A stretch of 64,000 bases of DNA, from the NCBI GenBank assembly GCA_016785225.1, contig JAFBJZ010000782.1:806001-870000 (forward strand), written 5' to 3'. The first letter of the stretch is position 1. Every line of letters starts with the position of its first letter. The stretch comes from Psettodes erumei (lineage: Eukaryota; Chordata; Actinopteri; Pleuronectiformes; Psettodidae). Positions 59,705-64,000 of this stretch are shown piece by piece. The notes beneath the pieces were generated by a model. It had not been told where the DNA came from and searched no databases. It was given only the letters and a program-made list of their open reading frames with translations. Both the position numbers and the translations under genes were made by a program.

Positions 59705-62700
59705 CTGGAACATCAGCACACACAAACACACACGCCGACAGGTCACAAAAGCAGCCACCACCTTGAACCCGACACGGGCGACATCATGCTGATGTGTTGC
59801 AGTTAGCTGATGACATGAACTACTGAACGAGAGCCAGGTCTGCAAAGGAGAGAGGTTTGGTTACACGTACTGTACAAACAGGGTGTATGTAAAGTGTGAG
59901 TCGAGTTATGACATGCGGACTGTCCTGAAGAATTTGCTAAACGCAGAAAGCGAAAAGGATATTATGACTTCTGATACTCAATACAGATGGCCAGCAGCAG
60001 CTCTTTTTGCCCTCTTTCATCGCTCCGTCCGTCTCGCTCTCCTCCCTCCCGTTCCCCTCTCTTTCAGATCTAAATCTGGCGCAGCAGGATCCTGCACCAC
60101 TCCACCCCAGGAACTCTTTTATTCATGCTCTCAACAAGCCCCGCTGGCTCCCAAATGTTCAGTGCGAGCATAACTCCGCTGCAAAATTTAACAGTACAGC
60201 GGAATAAAGAGACAGCATTTGTTTTAGCGGCAGTGCAACTGCAGCCTTAAGTCTTACTTCAGCAGCTGCCGGCCTCCCGCTCTGAAAAAAGATGAAATTC
60301 ATCACAAAGTGACCTCCCTTTGCCTTTTGATAAAAGTGGAGAGCAAGAGGAGGCTAATTATTTTAACTAGCTCCATGCTGTTTCCAGAGGAGATAAACGT
60401 TAGAGGGCGGGATATAAATGATCCTAAAACACTAAATGGAACAGAAGCTAGCTAACCATTAGCACCGTCTGACAAAAAAAGAAAAAAGTAAAAGCATGGC
60501 TCTGCTTGACTGGGCTAATGATAAAATGACATTACGAGTACACTGGGGGGGGTAGACAAGCAGATCCCTGACAAACACACCCACAACAGAGCGCTGAGAG
60601 CCAGGACAGACTTGGCAGAAGGGTCGCATGGACTCGTATAGCCAGACGTGTTTTCATTATGTTCCCACACATGAGACGTCTGACGGCACAAACGCTCTAA
60701 AATTAGCTTCTTCTGCTGGCAGAGAAGCCCCGTGTCTGTCTGCAGGGATCCGTCCAGACAGAAGAGCCCATTTTGTCCTCATAAAGGCGAGACGGACGCC
60801 GTAGTCCGAGGTGGCTCGTCGTCCTCAGCTGATACCGTGCGATGGAGGAACTGAAAACAAGGCCCTTTCTCAAACACGCAACGATATACTTCACATAGTC
60901 GTCAGTCTTATATCAATTCTTGGATTCATTTAAATCTTTAATACAATATAAATCACGCCTACTACTTACTGAATAATCAGATGAGTACTTTTTTCATCTT
61001 TTTTATCTTTTCAGTGTATTGAGACATAATACGAAAGCTGACATAATGGCAGACAGACAAGATACTGATGATAAAACAATCCGATTACAGAGGTTGAATA
61101 TGTCTGAAGAAATGAAATTGGATTAGGTATTCATAGCCTGTAAAGGGGAGTGGTGCTGAAATATTACTCTGCTAACCCATTACATGATTTAAAGACATCC
61201 AATTAGTCACTGAAGTTATTTATCAAGCAGAAACACACAGGGCCAGGGGAAGTTGTGATGGGAGTTTGCAACTACTTTCTGACGATCTACAATGCATAAT
61301 TCATATTAAAATTTTTTTTTGAGAAATTTGTATTTGTGAGAGTATATGGAGGTCATTAGGATGACTAGTAACACTGGTGAGATATCCTGACCTTTACAAC
61401 AACAACAACCCACCCACCCCTGATAGCAGGGTTAATACCTCTTATGTTAGAGCATCACCACTATTCACAAAGCTCCTCCAGAGCCGCCAAAACATTGTTT
61501 TCAGTGGTGTCTACAACTCCATGTTTGTCCGCTGCATAGCTGGTACACTCGCTGTTTTCAGTGACTAGCAAATTGGCAGTCAGTGGAGGGCCCCTTTTAT
61601 CTACACACGCCACTTCTGTTCAGGGTCTAAGACTACTGTGCTAGCATTTAGCTTGCAGCCTCACAGCTTTGCTTCTTTGAAAGTAAAATGTGCCCAATGT
61701 GATTATTATTATTTTATTACTACTTTCGACTTGTGCAGTCATCACACGTCATCAGCTCTAACTGCTGCTGTGATTAATGTCCGTGCACTTAAAAAACAAA
61801 TGCATCACTGGAGGAAAGTGTTAGTCAAAAGCAATGCACAGGAGTTTGATGAAACTACCCAGAGACACCAGTGGAAAGTTTGAAATACAGTGAAACACAT
61901 GCTGAAATTCTCAAAAACCAGACTGTGAAACACACAGACACAGTATAGGCTACATATGCACATGGACATGACATCGTACACACAAGTATGCCAGCAAAAT
62001 GTACACACTGCGCTGCTGTGGCCCCTGGCGTCTCCCTTTGGAAACTCTTACTCTCCAACATTTGATTCATCTTAAACAGCTTCAAAGTTAGGAAAACGTC
62101 AGCAACCCCATACTCCAGTTTTGCTTGGAGCTGCAATAGCCCCTGCTTACACTGAGCGAAATAATACCGACCACGGTGCTTTACCAAAACATCAAATAGA
62201 AAATTCCAGCTGTCTTCTGCATCATCTTATACGCACTTCCACATGATTCAGCTTGACACAAAGTGTGTCCTGTCATGCGAATTTGACTTGAGAACCTGAC
62301 TAGGACTTCAAAAACAATAATTATAATAATAAAAATCTTATACGGTTTTGAATGTGTGCCTGCATCAGTGGGTTGAAAAGGTTACAGCCCTCCACTCTGT
62401 GAATGTGTTTAATTCACACCCTGACGCCCACCGCTGGCCCGCTCTTCACATCCTGTTTACACGAATACACACTGAATGAAACTTGCACGCACAAAGCTTA
62501 AGCTTCAGGAGAAAGAAAAAGAAGATTATTCTGAGGTTATTATCCTGCAGAGGTATTTATATCATATGGTATTTTACACATAATTTCATTAATGATAAAC
62601 GGAAAAGGGAAATCTTTTTTTTGCAGAGGATCAATTGAGCACGGTTGATATAAAGTTATACACTAATGTGCTATTCAAACTATCAAACCTGCTTTCTGTT

Positions 62701-62912
62701 TTATAAATGAACAGCAGACACAGAGTACAAGAACAGTTATTCATGTCAGCTTTTCTTTTGAAAAATACTTCCCTGCGCTGAAAAAGCCTTTCTTGCAGGG
62801 AATAAGATGATTTTTAAGGGAGCGCCTCAGTGACACAAAAGGATGGATTGTTTGGAACCAGCTTCTGCAGGCATGCGCACACACCCACATCACCATACGT
62901 TCACGCACCACC

Positions 62913-62979
<67 letters not shown>

Positions 62980-64000
62980 GCACACACACGGGCACGACAT
63001 GAGGTCTTACCTCAGGTAAATGCCTGAGTCTAGTCTTTTACCCTGTCGCGCAGCACCAGCAGAGCTGTCTCCTCAGCTGAGGCCGACTCTATCAAGCCCA
63101 CTGTCTGCCTGACAGAGAGGACTCCTCCACTCACGATCTATTTTCAGTAAACATGCAACTCAATCTCAGAGACATTGCTCCCTACGGTGGGGCGAGCGGG
63201 CTGGGGGGCCTTTCTTTCTCTGCTGCCCCATGGCGATGGAGGCAAGGCGGGGGGATTAAGGTGGCTCAGGACTGGTTCTGGAAATAGAATACATGTGCTC
63301 TCCCCTACAACACACACATGTGACACTTTGCTGGGTGGTATGACAGCTGTGTGTACAACCATATCATCTTGGGAAACCCCTTGACAATCCTCTCCTTACA
63401 TTCTGTCTTTTTTTTCTTTTCTTTCTTTCTTTTTTTTTCCTTCAAGGAGAGGACTTGCCTCCGAACTTTTACAGACTGAGGGAGAGGAACAAACGAGGGA
63501 CATTTAACATCAAGGACTGCAAATGTAGGACATAAGATTCCCTGCAGAACAATGTACAACACCAGCGCCTGAAATGCTACAGCTGAATAACAGTCTTTCA
63601 TGTGCGGCAGCGTGTTACGTAACGTGTTGTGGAGGACATTCGATTGGTACATCCTGTACGGTGGAGGTCTCCGTCTGCTCGTGGGTGTCACATTCTGCAC
63701 AGAGCTGATATATGTGATTATATGTCCTGTGCCACCCGTTGGCTTCAGCACCCCGATGGAATATTCAAACTTGTAAAGTTGGTGACTTCATAAGACATTC
63801 AAAGGAGTGTTAACCCCGGAGAGCTGAGGTTTTCAGATACCGTGAGCAGCTGCACTGAAAACTGGTGGTTTTAACTGGTTTTGTGAAAACACAGCGAAAT
63901 AAACCTAGAAGCAGGTATGATGTGTATTTGCTAGTTTGAAACTATGGATGTGAAAATATGAAAAAATACTCAATTAACTAAGTGTGTGCAGTTTTGGTTT
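59705..64000 (-). other. rxra: rxra upstream intron (partial), no exon recognised
   Basis: The A/B-region exons rich in serine, proline and methionine expected upstream of rxra were not found, so this is probably intron. It holds the long CA repeat and a poly-T/CTTT stretch near 63408-63439. No gene is seen. Confidence 0.5.
62921..62977. repeat. (CA)n microsatellite
   Basis: About 28 uninterrupted CA units, preceded by CCCA repeats and followed by a GCGCACACACACG tail. It is long enough to be polymorphic. Confidence 0.95.

Overview
This window is eukaryotic chromosomal DNA from a ray-finned fish, most likely a percomorph-type teleost. The genes are split by GT-AG introns, the spacers carry CA microsatellites and teleost-style interspersed repeats, and the coding exons are near-identical to vertebrate VAV2, BRD3, WDR5 and RXRA. 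No bacterial, phage or CRISPR features are present. The species cannot be named from this sequence.

Layout, left to right. Positions 1-16884 look like the first intron of vav2 (minus strand); I recognise no exon there, only a solo-LTR-like repeat near the left edge. The first coding exon of vav2 is at 16885-17088, followed by a GC-rich 5' leader and promoter zone to about 18250. A spacer of about 5.6 kb (18250-23856) holds only repeats, a perfect 17-bp inverted repeat and one unidentified coding-like stretch. brd3 (minus) has ten coding exons at 23857-27572 and encodes a short BET protein of about 562 residues with both bromodomains and an ET domain. A divergent spacer of about 3 kb with promoter-like motifs separates it from wdr5 (plus), which is complete in thirteen coding exons (30545-33628, 333 residues). 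wdr5 converges on rxra (minus), whose eight downstream coding exons (59704 down to 39306) cover the end of the A/B region, the DNA-binding domain and the whole ligand-binding domain. The N-terminal exons of rxra lie beyond the right edge and those of vav2 beyond the left edge.

The gene set is the conserved block of human 9q34 (VAV2-BRD3-WDR5-RXRA). From memory of the human map, RXRA points the same way as WDR5 there, whereas here it points the opposite way, so a local inversion is inferred. Three of the four products act in chromatin and transcription: wdr5 scaffolds MLL/SET1 H3K4 methyltransferases, brd3 reads acetylated histones, and rxra is the common partner of nuclear receptors. vav2 is a Rho/Rac exchange factor. 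They are neighbours by conserved synteny, not as an operon-like unit.

No undescribed biological system is evident. The most checkable oddities are a stop-free, in-frame last intron of wdr5, a 35-bp hairpin in the first coding intron of brd3, a short upstream ORF ahead of brd3, a DR1-like receptor site inside a repeat within rxra, and the inverted orientation of rxra.
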